Assembly: GCA_039566865.1 (NCBI GenBank)
Contig: CM076959.1
Coordinates: forward strand, 18,770,501-18,834,500
From: Aurelia coerulea
Lineage: Eukaryota > Cnidaria > Scyphozoa > Semaeostomeae > Ulmaridae
Reading direction: 5' to 3'
DNA length: 64,000 nt
The notes under the pieces are model-generated. The model saw nothing but the letters and a program-made list of their open reading frames with translations, was not told the origin of the DNA and ran no database searches. Below, one piece after another: positions 36,574 through 48,295 of this stretch; position 1 is the stretch's first letter; each line of letters starts with the position of its first letter. The translations under genes and the position numbers were made by a program.

Positions 36574-37669
36574 CATAGTGCTGAATTATGGATGGCTTGT
36601 GAGAAAAACCTAAGATAGAGGAAAGTGGAAACAATTCGTTTATCAGCCAACCTACAGTAGACAGCACATGAGAAGCACGAAATTTTCCGTTCCGTTTCAA
36701 CGATGAAAATTCCGTAGATCCGCTCAACATGAAAATTCCGTAGATCCGCTCAATTTTGCCATTAAGCAGCGGAAAACTGCGCTCAGACGGCGATAAAAAA
36801 TTCCGCAGGTCATCCTGCTGAACATGAAACAAACCGTAAAATTAACACTCATTTGAATCAATGATAGATTTTTCACTTGTTTGTTAATTTGTTTCTTTAA
36901 GTTATCAACACCCGAAAGAGTTGAAGTGATTTGTTGTATGAAAAATGTGGTGACGCATCTGAAAGCTGAAATGGATTTGAAACGTGAATTTTTTTTGTTT
37001 TGCTCGATATTTTTAAACCAAGGGACAGTGCAAAGTTTATTTTATGACATGGCCGGTGCAAAACGTAACGGGGCAACTAATTTTTTTGAGCTTGTACAGA
37101 ACTGGGTCAACATCTGTTACAAAGCCAATTTGAACGGGGCAGTAGCTTTTTATGAGCTCAAGATGAAGTTTGAAATATAAAATGGCTCATTTTGAGGACG
37201 AAATTGTGAATCCTGCAAGTTGAGATATCCTTGAAGGATGTGTATGAAAATGGCGCAAGATTTAGGGTTTGAAGGGGGCATATTTCATCGAGCAAGCAAT
37301 CTATTAATCCGAAAAAACTACCGTCATTCAGGGAATTTAACATTTCAAATGCTGAAGAATCGATGAGATCCAGTTTCACCCTCCAGTTAAAAGCAGCTCC
37401 GCTTGGGGGACTGGAATGACCTAAATATAACCTGTTGGACACATAAAAACAATAGGAAAATAAGTGACTTGTGGACTTCTTTACTTCTGTTCTCGGACTT
37501 GATCCCTGCAACAATATCTCCGTTAACGTCTCCCTACTTTAATTATCTTTTCCGTCCCTTTTTGCCCCTTTTCGTCGCAGGAAGTTTAGCAAACCTATAT
37601 CTATGTAGCCTGTGCCTGTTTGTGGACTACTGATTTCTCTTCAGAGAGGTTTCTGAAGTAGAAAAGCAA

Positions 37670-37970
37670 AGAGGTCTATTCGGAAAATTCAATTTTGTTT
37701 TCTTCCTCTCGCTTCCAATACAGTCATCGCAAGAGAGTAAGAGTGCATCAAGGCTGGTACCTGGCCACCCCATACCTTACAATTTAGGCCACCCTCTTGA
37801 TTGTGAATTCAGGCTGCTATCTCATCACCCCATCCAGCTTGATTTAGGCCACCCACACCCCCATACTTCTTCAAGGAGACAATCAAAACTAATTTTCGGA
37901 AATTCAGTTTTATTTTCCTCCTTTCGTTAGCAATACAATACTCACTAAAGGGTAAGAGTGCATGCCACCA
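37670..37970 (+). repeat. Diverged direct repeat, two copies of about 75 bp
   Basis: The stretch cggaaaattcaattttgttt to agagtaagagtgcat (37680-37755) recurs as cggaaattcagttttatttt to gggtaagagtgcat (37897-37965). Confidence 0.6.
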
Positions 37971-38462
37971 TCTGGACCAGGCCTTATTACCACCGAAAAC
38001 ATGTTATCAAAGAGTTTGATCACAGATAGCAGATAAAATGAATAAATAATGATGGGTTTTCTCCAACCAACACATGAACACAAAAACATAGCAGGCTTTT
38101 CAGATCGATTTAGGCCGTTTCACGTCGCGTACATTTGTAAGCTTGTGAATAGCCTAGTGAAAAATGCCATGGCAACACAGGTGCCCACAGGGACACAAAC
38201 AGATCGCCAACTGTTTACTTTGATTTTGCAAGAAAAGGAGGCTGTACGAATTTCAGTATTTTTTCTGGCATTTTCAGGCGCATTGAATGGTATTTGTTTA
38301 TTTGGGTGGGCTGCTGATTTAATATCCATCCGTTTTAAGATGTGAATCATCACGAATTAAGATATCTAGTTTTGTTTTAAATCAGATATTCTTTTAGGCC
38401 AGTGCAACGTAATCTTTCATACTCCCTCGTAGTTGACTGTAATTTGTTTCGTAATCATCATT

Positions 38463-38464
<2 letters not shown>

Positions 38465-38550
<86 letters not shown>
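38465..38550 (+). repeat. (ATC)n microsatellite
   Basis: About 28 copies of ATC/CAT; encodes poly-Met on the minus strand only as an artefact. Confidence 0.95.
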
Positions 38551-38604
38551 CTACCACCATTTTATCATGAATTGACAGAACTACGCTGAGCTGAGAAAGA
38601 ATCA

Positions 38605-39007
38605 CACGTATTGTTTCCTTTCCTTGGAAACTAAGAATTTGAGCCAGAATGGAAAGTTTCTTATGATTATCAAATTTTTGAGTTCTCAGAGTTTCTTCTA
38701 GTTTTTTGTATTTTCTTATAGTTTCTTATAGTTTCTCGTAGTTTCTTATAGGTCCATAACAGTCTTCATGTTCACTAGGTGTGGCCTCGTGAGCATTTCA
38801 AAAATGGTTTTTGAAGTATTTAGTACCTTCGAGTAGTGTGATACAGGGAACAAGTGAAAATAAAATAGAAATATGCTTAGGATTTTCTTTATTGAGATAA
38901 ATCGTTTCTTAAGCTAAAGTTATATTTTCCCAATATTGGAGTTCCTTAATTTTTTGACAATCTGAGAATTGAGTTTCTTACACGTTGTTTCTTGTGAAAA
39001 ATACTTG
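38605..39007 (+). mobile_element. 'GTTTCTTA' family MITE, copy 2
   Basis: CACGTATTGTTTCC at the left, TTTCTTGTGAAAAATACTTG then TA at the right, with interior gtttctta motifs. It is alignable along its length to 40271-41103 apart from the insertion there. Confidence 0.75.
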
Positions 39008-40270
39008 TACACGAACAATGTCGCTAACACTACTATACGTTTTATGGAGCTCACTTGGAAGCAACTGTGCACGGAGTAGATTTGCAAATTGCAAGCTCAT
39101 TCAAAACGCTATGTGGGCGTGGGACATACCTAAAGTTCCAGGTCTTGTAGCATCACGTAAAATAGCATTAAAATGTTGATTTTGTACGAAGCTGGAGATA
39201 TCCTAATTTTTAAGGGGCCACCATCAAAGCACACCGAGTAGACTAAACTTCAAAACAAATTTCAAAGAGTGTCTCATGCCCAGACAAGGCCTTTGTTTAT
39301 CTCCTGCAAGCAAGAGCTTGCAATTTAGAGCAATTTGTAAACAATATGAGAGCAATTATGACAAATTGTACCTCAAAGCGGAATTTCGTTATCTGGTACA
39401 AGGAGGCGCGTGCAGTTTCGATTTCTAACACGCAAACGAATAAGGAAGAAATTTGCTCAAGACATCGTTGTTTTCAGAATTTTCCAATTTTTTGTCCAAA
39501 TTTTGTTCGAAGAGTCTCAAGTATTTAGAGATATTTAGTTTGCATGTTTTCTTGGGACCAGAAATAACAGAATGCTTAGAAATGGATTCAGAGACAGGTT
39601 TGGTCATAAAATGTTCTTTGTGTAAAAGTTCATGCTTTCCATATTTATTAATTTTTGTTAATTTTGTTATATTCAAATTAAAAGTTACAAGGACATATTA
39701 CTAATTACACTATTACAAAATTACTCTACTATACTACTAAATCGATACTGCAAGGAGCAAAAAGCTGTGTCTACCCTGCGGCCTAAACTACTAATATATA
39801 CGAAGCAAAAGAAAAAAGGAAACCAAACATAGGAACGTAGCTTGCAACCAAATACTTTAATTGCATGTGTAGGCTTAACGTTTAGAACCAAACATAGTAA
39901 TTTGTTAATTCGATCATTTGGTTGCTTTCTTGGACATCACATACCTACAAACAAGGAGAACTACTAAAACAAACACATTACAGAAGATTTATTTGTTTCT
40001 ATGTACAACTAAACAGGGCGAAATAAGGTGGAAAATATGGAGGTTCCAGAGGAAAAATGCACAGAAATGAGAATTGAGTCTAAAGAAATAATCCATGATG
40101 CAAATGTTCTGAGAGTGAAAGTTGATTGATTTCAAATCTATTTGTTTTCTTCTAGCCACAAGGAAAGGGAAGGAGGGGAAGGAGTGCAAGGCCTTTAGAG
40201 CAGCCGCTTGGAAACAAAGTACTTAGAGACAAGACGTAACTCTAAAAGGGTAAGCAGCATCATGCAAATA

Positions 40271-41103
40271 CACGTATTTTTCTTAAAAGAAACTAAGAAT
40301 TTGGGCTAGTACTGAAACTTTCTTAAGATTATCAGATTTTGAGTACTCAGAGTTTCTTGCGAGTTTCTGTTTATATGAGGAAAGCCATCCCACCTTCCAG
40401 GCTATCAGCTGTCAGGTGGGATGAAATCTGCGTGTGTTTATATGTAATTTTCATCTCACCTTCCAGCATTTCAATCCCACCTCCCAGCCCGTGATTTCAG
40501 ACAATAACAATCGTAATTGGTGTTTGGCGCCAGCAGGGATTAGGTTCCCCTTTGTTTTCATACTGGCGCGTGCGCAAAACAGAGGATTTCATCCCACCTT
40601 ACAGCTTTCATCCCACCTTTCAGCGTTTATATGGAAAATTTTCATCCCACTTCAGTGAGATCCCACCTCTCGTCGAGTGGGATCTCACCTAGCCGGGCTG
40701 GCTCACTTTCCATATAAACGCAAGATGAAAATTACAAGGGGTCGTATAGAAGGGTGGGATCTCACCTCTCAGCTCACAGGCTGGAAGGTGGGATGATTTT
40801 CCCCATATAAACAGGCCCTTAAGAGGTTCCATAACAATCTTCATGCTCACTACCTGTGCCCTCATGAACATTTCAAAACAATGTTTTTTCGGGCCTTTTC
40901 AATGTTTAGACATCATTCAAGTACCTTCCGAGTAATCTTATAAAGGAAATAAGTGAAAATAAAGTAAACATGTGTTAAGGATTTCCTTTATCAAAATAAA
41001 TAGTTTCTTAAGATATACTTTCCCAGTACTGAAGTTTCTTAATTTTTTTGGCGATCTGAGAAATGAGTTTCTTATGGGCAGTTTCTTATGAAGAAAATAC
41101 TTG
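40271..41103 (+). mobile_element. 'GTTTCTTA' family MITE, copy 3, carrying a nested element
   Basis: CACGTATTTTTCTTAAAAGA at the left and the inverse of CAAGTATTTTCTTCATAAGA at the right, flanked by TA (40269-40270, 41104-41105). Interrupted at 40367-40818 by another inverted-repeat element; the uninterrupted form is seen at 38605-39007. Confidence 0.8.
40367..40818 (+). mobile_element. Nested inverted-repeat element rich in ATCCCACCT
   Basis: ctgtttatatg and ccatcccaccttccagg at the left pair with cctggaaggtgggat... (inverse) and catataaacagg at the right. About ten tcccacct/aggtggga motifs in both orientations lie inside, some next to tttatatg. Confidence 0.75.
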
Positions 41104-41680
41104 TACTTGGCAGTGAATTATTAAGAAAACGTTTTCTCTAGAAGGCTTCATATTGCTTCAGATTTGCAGAGATGAGGACGGGGGTAAAGATGCTGTAAAC
41201 AGCTGCAAGATAAAAATGCATAGAATATGCCTGAATTAAAGAAAAGATTTATCATGCAAAACGTTAGCATCTTTTGATTTCAAAAACGTTTGTTTGCAAG
41301 GCTCCTTTTTGTTCCAGGTTACAGAGAAATGAAAGGGGTAACGGAATGCGGGAATACAAAGAGCCGTAAATGCATATAGACATATAGAGACGAAACGTAA
41401 ATCTTAAGAAATAATGCATCATGCAAACGTTTTGGCAGTGAATTTTCATATCTTTTTGATTAAATCTGTTTTCTTTGCAAATTTACGGGGAAATAGAAAG
41501 GATTTTGAAGGGTAGGGAATATAAAAAGAACCGCGTAGAAGACAGACGTCATCCAAAGAAACGTCGAATCTTGCAAATTTTCTGGCAGCGAATTCCAACT
41601 GAAATTTGTTTTCTTTGCAAGGCTCCATACTATTTCATCCCATTAAATCCCTTATCACCGGTATCATTTTAACATGCCTT
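41104..41680 (+). repeat. Diverged repeats with 'gttttctttgcaaggctcc'
   Basis: Copies near 41147, 41286, 41462 and 41605 (and 40140) share gttttctttgcaaggctcc-like, gagaaatagaaagg and atgcaaacgtt stretches. Confidence 0.45.
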
Positions 41681-42119
41681 TCACTTAAATGCCGCCGTCA
41701 TTTTGCAAAGAAAGGCCCTGTCTATAAAAAGAGAAAGCTTGCTTGTCAAAGTTAACTCAATTTGCATGTGTATTTTATCCTGCATCGCTCATTCCAAAAT
41801 TCTATTGTTCTATATTCTAAATAAGGAGTTAATACTTCCTAATTTATGTAAACAGATTGTGACTGGATTCCAAAGTGTGTTCTCATTCCATCCATGGCAC
41901 TGGGTCACCTTGACATTGCAACCTGTGAAAACGCCTCGAATCTCTAGCACGAAGGCTCGATGATTTTTCAAACGGGAGTACTTCTTTGGGACACCCGGGG
42001 TTTAACTATGCAAGTTTGCTACTTTCTGGAGAAAAAGCGAATCATTATTTTTGGAAAATCTTGCATGAAGATTGAAGTACCGTTGCTTTAAAGCATTTTC
42101 TCTGTTGTATCTTCTTTAG

Positions 42120-42247
42120 GACAGAAGGTGTTGTTGCCTACAATGGGCCTACACTGGTTAAGGTAGAGCATATTGTAAAGTTTGATTGCAACGTCAAACG
42201 ATCAAAGAAGTTAGTTTCCATGGTAATCAGAGCAGCCTCATTCACAG
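42120..42247 (+). CDS. Host-gene exon E (linking exon missing)
   Basis: The acceptor ctctgttgtatcttctttag ends at 42119; the donor gtaggt begins at 42248. Only one frame is open across the 128 bases: one base, 42 codons (TEGVVAYNGPTLVKVEHIV, then KFDCNVKRSKKLVSM, then VIRAASFT), and one G. Composition and the lack of stops only in this frame look coding. It is on the same strand as exons A-C, but exon C cannot splice directly to it without a stop. It may belong to the same gene through a missed exon, or to a separate one. No family recognised. Confidence 0.55.
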
Positions 42248-42918
42248 GTAGGTTGAAATACTTTGAACTTAGACTGACTAAAAGTTCATAGGACTATTCG
42301 GCATATTGAAGCTGCGAACAAGGGGACTTTCATGAAAATGGTCTGGAAACAAGGGAACAGGTTGTGGAAAGTTGTATTTTTGGGAAAAAATTGATGAATT
42401 TTCTAATTTGTATTACGTCACGGGGAATAACGAAACGAACAGAAAAAGGACAGTGGAGGGGACTTTCAAAGAAACATTTGAGTCGTGAATTCCATGAGTT
42501 ATCCAAACAATTTGAAATATTTGAAAAAAGGGTAGAAACAAATTAATTCTCAGGTAGAATTGAACAGTTTTGAAGGAAACAGTTAGCATTGAATTAAGTC
42601 ACATGAAGTGCATTCAATACTGCATGAACCTGGTCATCCAGTTTCAACAATTTTTCTTTGACCTAGGTCAAGCTGTGGATTTTCGTTTCTCTTATCGAAA
42701 TCGGCAAGAGAATCGAAAGGACTCTATCGTGAATTATATTCATTACCTATTATATGACGATTACATGCTCGAATGAAACAAATATATCCTGAGGTTGAGT
42801 TTATTTTGAGAGACTACGTCGATTTTCAGTGGTTTACTGGTACTCCATACCGCAAATCAATTCCTCTTTAATAATTCATGTTCGTTACACAATCAAGGTG
42901 GAGATTAGGATAATTCTT

Positions 42919-43512
42919 ATGTTCAAATCCACTCGCTCAATAACACACATTTACTACAAAGTTCACAATAAAATATTACTGTAGCTAGCCGAAATGTTAC
43001 TGTTTAGGATTTAGGCCGCTCAGCCTCGGAACAGTCCAGTAGCCTGATAATAGACTAAATAAAACGGTAGGATTATGAAAGCAGTCTAAAATAAAAACTT
43101 ATGTTCCAATCCACTCGCTCAATAACACACATTTACTACAAAGTTCACAATAAAATATAACTGTAACTAGCAGAAATGTTACTGTTTAGGATTTAGGCCG
43201 CTCAGCCCCGGAACAGTCCAGTAGCCTGATAGTAGACTAAATAAAACAGTAGAATTATGAAGCAGTATAAAATAAAACTTATGTTCCAATCCACTCGCTC
43301 AATAACACACATTTACTACAAAGTTCACAATAAAATATAACTGTAACTAGCAGAAATGTTACTGTTTAGGATTTAGGCCGTTCAGCCCCGGAACAGTCCA
43401 GTAGCCTGATAGTAGACCAAATAAAACAGTAGAATTATGAAAGCAGTCTAGAATAAAACTCATGTTCAAATCCACTCGCGCAATATCACACACTTACCAC
43501 AAAGTTCACTGC
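42919..43512 (+). repeat. 181-bp tandem repeat, 3.3 copies
   Basis: atgttc(c/a)aatccactcgc starts units at 42919, 43101, 43281 and 43462 (spacing 182, 180, 181). The copies are about 95 percent alike by eye. Confidence 0.92.
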
Positions 43513-43570
43513 AAATGTTCAAGGAAAGCTTACGCTTTACGATTTTCTCCGTTCTCACGTGGAGCGAGAA

Positions 43571-43597
43571 TATACGCATTTTTCTTCTAAGAAACTG
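43571..43597 (+). mobile_element. Lone end of the 'GTTTCTTA' MITE family
   Basis: TA then cgcatttttcttctaagaaa matches the terminal repeats of the copies at 240, 38605 and 40271; no second end close by. Confidence 0.4.
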
Positions 43598-43649
43598 CTG
43601 ATGAGAACTATGCTCTCAGTTCGCAAAACCTATCTATATTGATGGATTT

Positions 43650-44485
43650 TTGTCATATCAGATTTTCCTATTTCCATATTTCCACTTCAGCTCCCCTCTG
43701 ACTCTTAGCCTTCGCTACTCGGTGACCATTGTGTATACAATATCCTACATAATTCAAAGGCTCTTGGGCAACCAGCACTTACTGCAACCTTGTTTTTGAA
43801 GGTGACCTAATTTCATATCGCATGAAAATAATTTTGTGATGTCGCTAAAGCTAGCAGCACGTCGCTGCAGCCCCAGATTTAGAAATGTGATGCACAAAGG
43901 ATTATAGTTACCACTGTGTCCTTTAAAGGCTCTTGGGCAACCATCATGCATTGCAGCCCTATTTGTAAAGGTTGCGTAATTTCATGCTTCATGAAAATAA
44001 TTTTGTGATGTCGCTAAAAGTCAGCAACTAGATACGACCACATTTTGCCTAACGTGTGTTAAATATTGCACTTGAATTGAACAACGTCCACAAAATTCAT
44101 GAAAAACAAAAAACGATCGTAGTGCATGCCGGTTGTCCAAGGACCTGTAAGACTACCCAGTTACCCAGTGTAAGATTTGACAAATGTAGCTTCCTTTCAG
44201 CTACATCCACAAAGTATCATAATCACATCTTCATAAAAATATTTTTGTCATATCAGACTCTCACATTTTAACCTCTGTTTCCCCTCTGACCCTTAACCTT
44301 AACCTTTGGCCACTATGGTGTATCCAGTACCCTAATAAACCTAAAAAAGAAGGAAACGTAGCATCATTGTCCTTCGCTCGCATCCTAAATTTGTTTAATC
44401 CCATGTATATAAATATCTTTGTCGTATCAGACATTTATCTTTCCACGTTGCTTCCCCTCTGACCCTTAACCCTTGCTACTCTCCT
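43650..44485 (+). repeat. Interleaved diverged repeats
   Basis: ggctcttgggcaaccagcac and aaaataattttgtgatgtcg recur at 43760-43850 and 43929-44018. A second motif (ttgtcatatcaga, cccctctgacccttaacc) recurs at 43650, 44246 and 44418. Confidence 0.65.
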
Positions 44486-45070
44486 CCAAAGCCCATCAAC
44501 GCTGTCAGATTTCCTTGTGTGGATTCATTTTCTGCACACGAAAGCTATCTAGCAAGGGGGTAGCACTATTTCTAGTTTATCGTCACTTTCAAGAGGGTAT
44601 GAAAAATTTCTGTTTATTTTGATTAAATTTTCTGGGCTTTTCTACAGGGGGTTCCCAAATGATCGCCCCCCTCCCCCATTTATGTGGCACTGGAGCACTG
44701 TCCTATTTTGATTGTTGGAAAGCCAGTTTGTAAAGCGAAGAGAAAATTAAACAAGCAAGGAGTTTTATCTTATGGGAAACAATGTTGAACTTGAGACGTT
44801 GTTTATCCAGTCGGACCAGAAAATTCTATTTGAAAAGTGGTTGCTGATATCATAATAACACTGAATCATTTTCAAGTAAAGACAAAATGTGAATACATCG
44901 CTTCGCTGGGACCCTTTCTTTCAAAGTTTATGTGAATTTTTGGAGAACAAAGAAAGTACTGTTTTTGAAAAAGTCACTTTTTCGACTTGCTTGTGCCATA
45001 AATCAGCAACCACTTGTCCCATTGGCGAAAACGAGATCTCAAACTTTAATTTGAAGCCTATCCTATGCAA

Positions 45071-45581
45071 CATAGGGCTCAAATCTTTAAAAAGGTCGGT
45101 GTAAAATTCTATTACGGTTTCACTCGAATTAAATGGCTTGGAAGGAACTTAGCGTTTTTTACTGTAAATCTGCCGGGGCAATTTGTTGATATCTTGATTT
45201 GTTTCAAAATGGCGGCATTTATTAAATTTGAGGCTATGACGTCATCAAATTTCTAAAATCCTAAACCAGAAAAGATACTGATTTCTGCGTTTCACCATAT
45301 TGTAGGCCTTCATAAACTATGGCTTTCTTGGAAGTGATATGATTTTTCCTCCTTTGGTTTAAGATTTACGATGATTTAAATGTTTTCAAAATTTTCCATC
45401 AATTTTTTTCAAAAATCATTAAATTGCTGTTATTTTGAAAACAAATCAAGATATCGACAAATTTCCACGGCAGATTTACAGCAAAGTACTATAAATTCCT
45501 TTCAAGCGATTCAATTCAAAGAAAAATGGAATAGAATTTTACACCCACCTTTTTAAAGGTTTTAAAGATTTGAGCCCTATG
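45071..45581 (+). mobile_element. 'TAGGGCTCAAATC' MITE, full copy 2, with 13-bp flanking duplication
   Basis: catagggctcaaatctttaa at the left and its inverse at the right, arms longer than 100 bp. CTATCCTATGCAA occurs immediately outside both ends (45058-45070 and 45582-45594). Confidence 0.88.
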
Positions 45582-46619
45582 CTATCCTATGCAAATTTAT
45601 CAATAACGGAGCAATGGAACGTACAGCTCTTCCGCAGGCCGCCACACAAACGGGGCACAATTTGCTTGGGACACGCTGTAAAATTTTCTATTAAAAAGAG
45701 ACACCAGTGGCTCATTACAAAAAAGCCTTGGAATCAATCATCCGTCTCTAAACACGTTTAGCATTTCTCAGTACAGAGATGCATATTTTCTTTATTTTCA
45801 TTTCATATTTATATTTAATGCCTTTAAGGAGGGTTGCCCTTCAACAGAAACTGATTTTTGAGGGGCTCTCCGACAAAACCATTAATTACAATCTAAGGAA
45901 AGACAATAAAAAGCTATTAATCAAATTAAACTATAAAACCTTATTCACAATGTTTAAAACTTATGAACAATAGTGTTCAAACTTTACAATCAAAATGAAA
46001 AAAAGTGTCTGTTTTCTAAATAGTTTTATTGAAACTATACAGAGAGGTTGCCTGCTTTGACTTAACTGACAGGCTTTTCCATGTTTTGCACCTCTATAGG
46101 AAAAACGTTTCTGGGCATTTGTAGACCTTTTCATCGGTAACGTCAAGTCGTTCCCCGTTCTACAAGGATGAAGAATGCCCAGTCAGTTGCAGTATTCAGG
46201 TGGCTGACATGGTGCTGAATCCGATAAACTGCGCAGGAGAGCAGGCCGTTTATGCACTAGACTAACTACCTATTGCGAGTCATGACAATGCTTTCAAGAC
46301 GAAAGATTCTCAAACTTTTCAAACTCGTATATTGTCGAACAATTGAATCAATCGAAGGAAAAGCTGAATAACATTAGCTGTTAATGATGTTAAGTAAGTG
46401 CTGCTCAAAGTATTAGTGACTATGGTGTGTAACATACTATTGCTGCAAATTTGTTAAAGAATAAATGTTGGAGCAGATTTTCTGGAACACGTGTATCTTG
46501 CCAGACAAAACTGCAGCTTTTTGGGGTGAAAATAATTCAAAGCTGAATAACATAACAACTGAATTTATTAATCATCGTTTTTCATCGAATGAATGATCGA
46601 ACAAAATAATGAGTGACAG

Positions 46620-46845
46620 AAAGAAAGAATAAATGAATGAATGGATGGATGAATGGACACATGGATGAATGGATACGAGGATGATTGAATTAATGAATGA
46701 ATGAATGAATAAATGAATGAATGAATGAATGAATGAATGAATGAATGAATGGATATAGAAGGATGAATGAATGAATGAATGAATGAATGAATGAATGAAT
46801 GAATGAATGAATGAATGGATAGAAGGATGAATGAATAAATGAAAG
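46620..46845 (+). repeat. (GAAT)n microsatellite
   Basis: Long GAAT runs with interruptions (ggatggat, gatagaag). Confidence 0.95.
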
Positions 46846-47699
46846 GGATCACTTATCAGTGACGATTCGTTTATTTGTCAAAGGGGTCATGCTCCATTTT
46901 TGGGTTGAACTGTATGAAATCTTATCTGGGCTGACATTTAATTAAAGTTGTGGCAATTGTTGTTGCTGTTGTGCCATTCAATGCGACAGGTTTCTCATCT
47001 ACCTACCACCATGCTTGTAAGTTTCTTGTGAAGAAAATCAGTTGTTTGCCAAAGTTTACAGGAAGAGTAAAAATAGGGAAATAGGATCATCCGTTTGAAA
47101 ACGAGGAATCTGATTTGCAATGAAAGATATTTGAAACAATCGATTTAGAATGTCAAATAATGGATTAAGAATGTTTTGTTGGCAATCTTTAGCCCTAATG
47201 TTATCAACCATAAAAGAATACCAATGGATTTGCAGTAAGATTTTAAGAAGCTTAGCCTGTAAATCGTACATTGATGTTGCTTTGTGACCTCGCCAGGGGT
47301 CAGCTTCGTCTTCATTTGTGAATTTTAGTGCCTTAGGTCAAAAGACACAGGTCTTAGTAATATTTACAAATGGTTTAACACCAGACTTAGTACCTAATCA
47401 AGCTCTCTAACTTTTCCTTTACTTTGTCATTCGGCACAAGCTGACACGGGGAATAACTTTTCATGCAGTTTGTTTTCTTTTCTCGATTGACGGAATTTTT
47501 TTTTGCTTTGAGCAATTTCCACCTTGCAACTTATAACTGAAGTTTAATTTGTTGTCAGTAATTAAAGCTTTGTAGTGTTAAGATAAACATCAAATGTTGT
47601 TCTAAACACAACAGTTTTGTTTTCCTTTTTGAAGGAAAATTGTTCATTTATTTTGAGTTTCTGGATCTTCCGTTGCTTCAGGTAGCAGGTATTGAAAAG

Positions 47700-47762
47700 G
47701 CGAGGACTCATCACCGACCTTCAGATTGGTCGTCGAGCACGCTACCACCGAGCCATCCTCGC
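47700..47762 (-). pseudogene. tRNA-like sequence (pseudogene or SINE head)
   Basis: On the minus strand, GCGAGGA at the 5' end and TCCTCGC at the 3' end form a perfect 7-bp acceptor-like stem. GGCTCGGTGGTAGCGTGC resembles a tRNA A box, and CGACC/GGTCG forms an anticodon-like stem. The T arm is shortened, leaving 63 nt, so a working tRNA is unlikely. It directly adjoins a MITE copy. Confidence 0.45.
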
Positions 47763-47764
47763 TA

Positions 47765-48295
47765 TAGTTATAGAAAGCATAGATTCCAAATCTTTACTCG
47801 GCGTAAAAAGGTGGGTGTAAAATTCAATGACCTATTTCTTCTGATTGAATGGCTGAAAGAAACTTGGGATACTTATCTATAATTCTACCGTTGGACTCTC
47901 CAGAAATTTTGAATATTTTTCGAACATTACAGCGTATCTTACATTTCGACTCAATTTGATGATGTAACGTCATCAAATTTCTAAATCATAAACTAGATGA
48001 GTGAAAATTTGCTTGATACCATATGGTAGGCATTCATAAACTCTGATTTTCTTCAAAATTATTTCATGTTGCGTCAAACAGTTTAGAAATTACTATGGTT
48101 TTAAGTCTTTTTGAAAAGTTTTCTTGAATTCTTGAAAAAGAAGAAAACCACTCTAATTCTGAAAATATTGAAGATTTCAGAAAAGTCCAACAGTAGAATT
48201 ATGGTGAAATAGCTAAAATTTATTTGAAGTCATTCAGTTCAAAGAAATAAGTAACTGAATTTTACACCAGGCTTTTTAAAGATTTGGAACCATGC
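47765..48295 (+). mobile_element. 'TAGGGCTCAAATC' MITE, diverged copy
   Basis: catagattccaaatcttta, ggtgggtgtaaaattcaat, aacgtcatcaaatttctaaa, ttgaagtcattcagttcaaa and tttacaccaggctttttaaa follow the same order as in the other copies, with many changes. Confidence 0.65.

Larger units (their letters stand above)
8658..42247 (+). other. Putative multi-exon host gene (unrecognised), partial
   Basis: Four short plus-strand exons with pyrimidine-rich acceptors and good donors were found: 8658-8736, 21505-21584, 35288-35379 and 42120-42247. Exons 1 to 3 are phase-compatible (0, then 2) and give about 83 continuous residues without a stop. Exon 3 leaves one base and exon 4 needs two, so at least one exon between 35.4 and 42.1 kb is missing. 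Neither a start nor a stop codon was found, so the gene probably extends beyond these exons. The product is not recognised. Introns of 12.8 and 13.7 kb hold many mobile-element remnants, and the second holds the entire Zic gene in antisense. Confidence 0.5.

Noticed and set aside
36881..37180. Plus-strand frame after tttctttaag (LSTPERVEVICCMKNVVTHL...)
   Set aside because: No matching donor in a phase that fits the host exons, and the required frame contains a stop.
38417..38605. Poly-Met open frame, and similar frames in (GATT), (GAAT), (CAAT) and (TTG) repeats
   Set aside because: Translation of microsatellites only.
40154..40247. Exon-like stretch between tgttttcttctag and gtaagc
   Set aside because: All three frames contain stops and the sequence belongs to a local diverged repeat.
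42919..42931. tRNA B-box-like GTTCAAATCC
   Set aside because: It is part of the 181-bp tandem repeat and no A box or cloverleaf is present.
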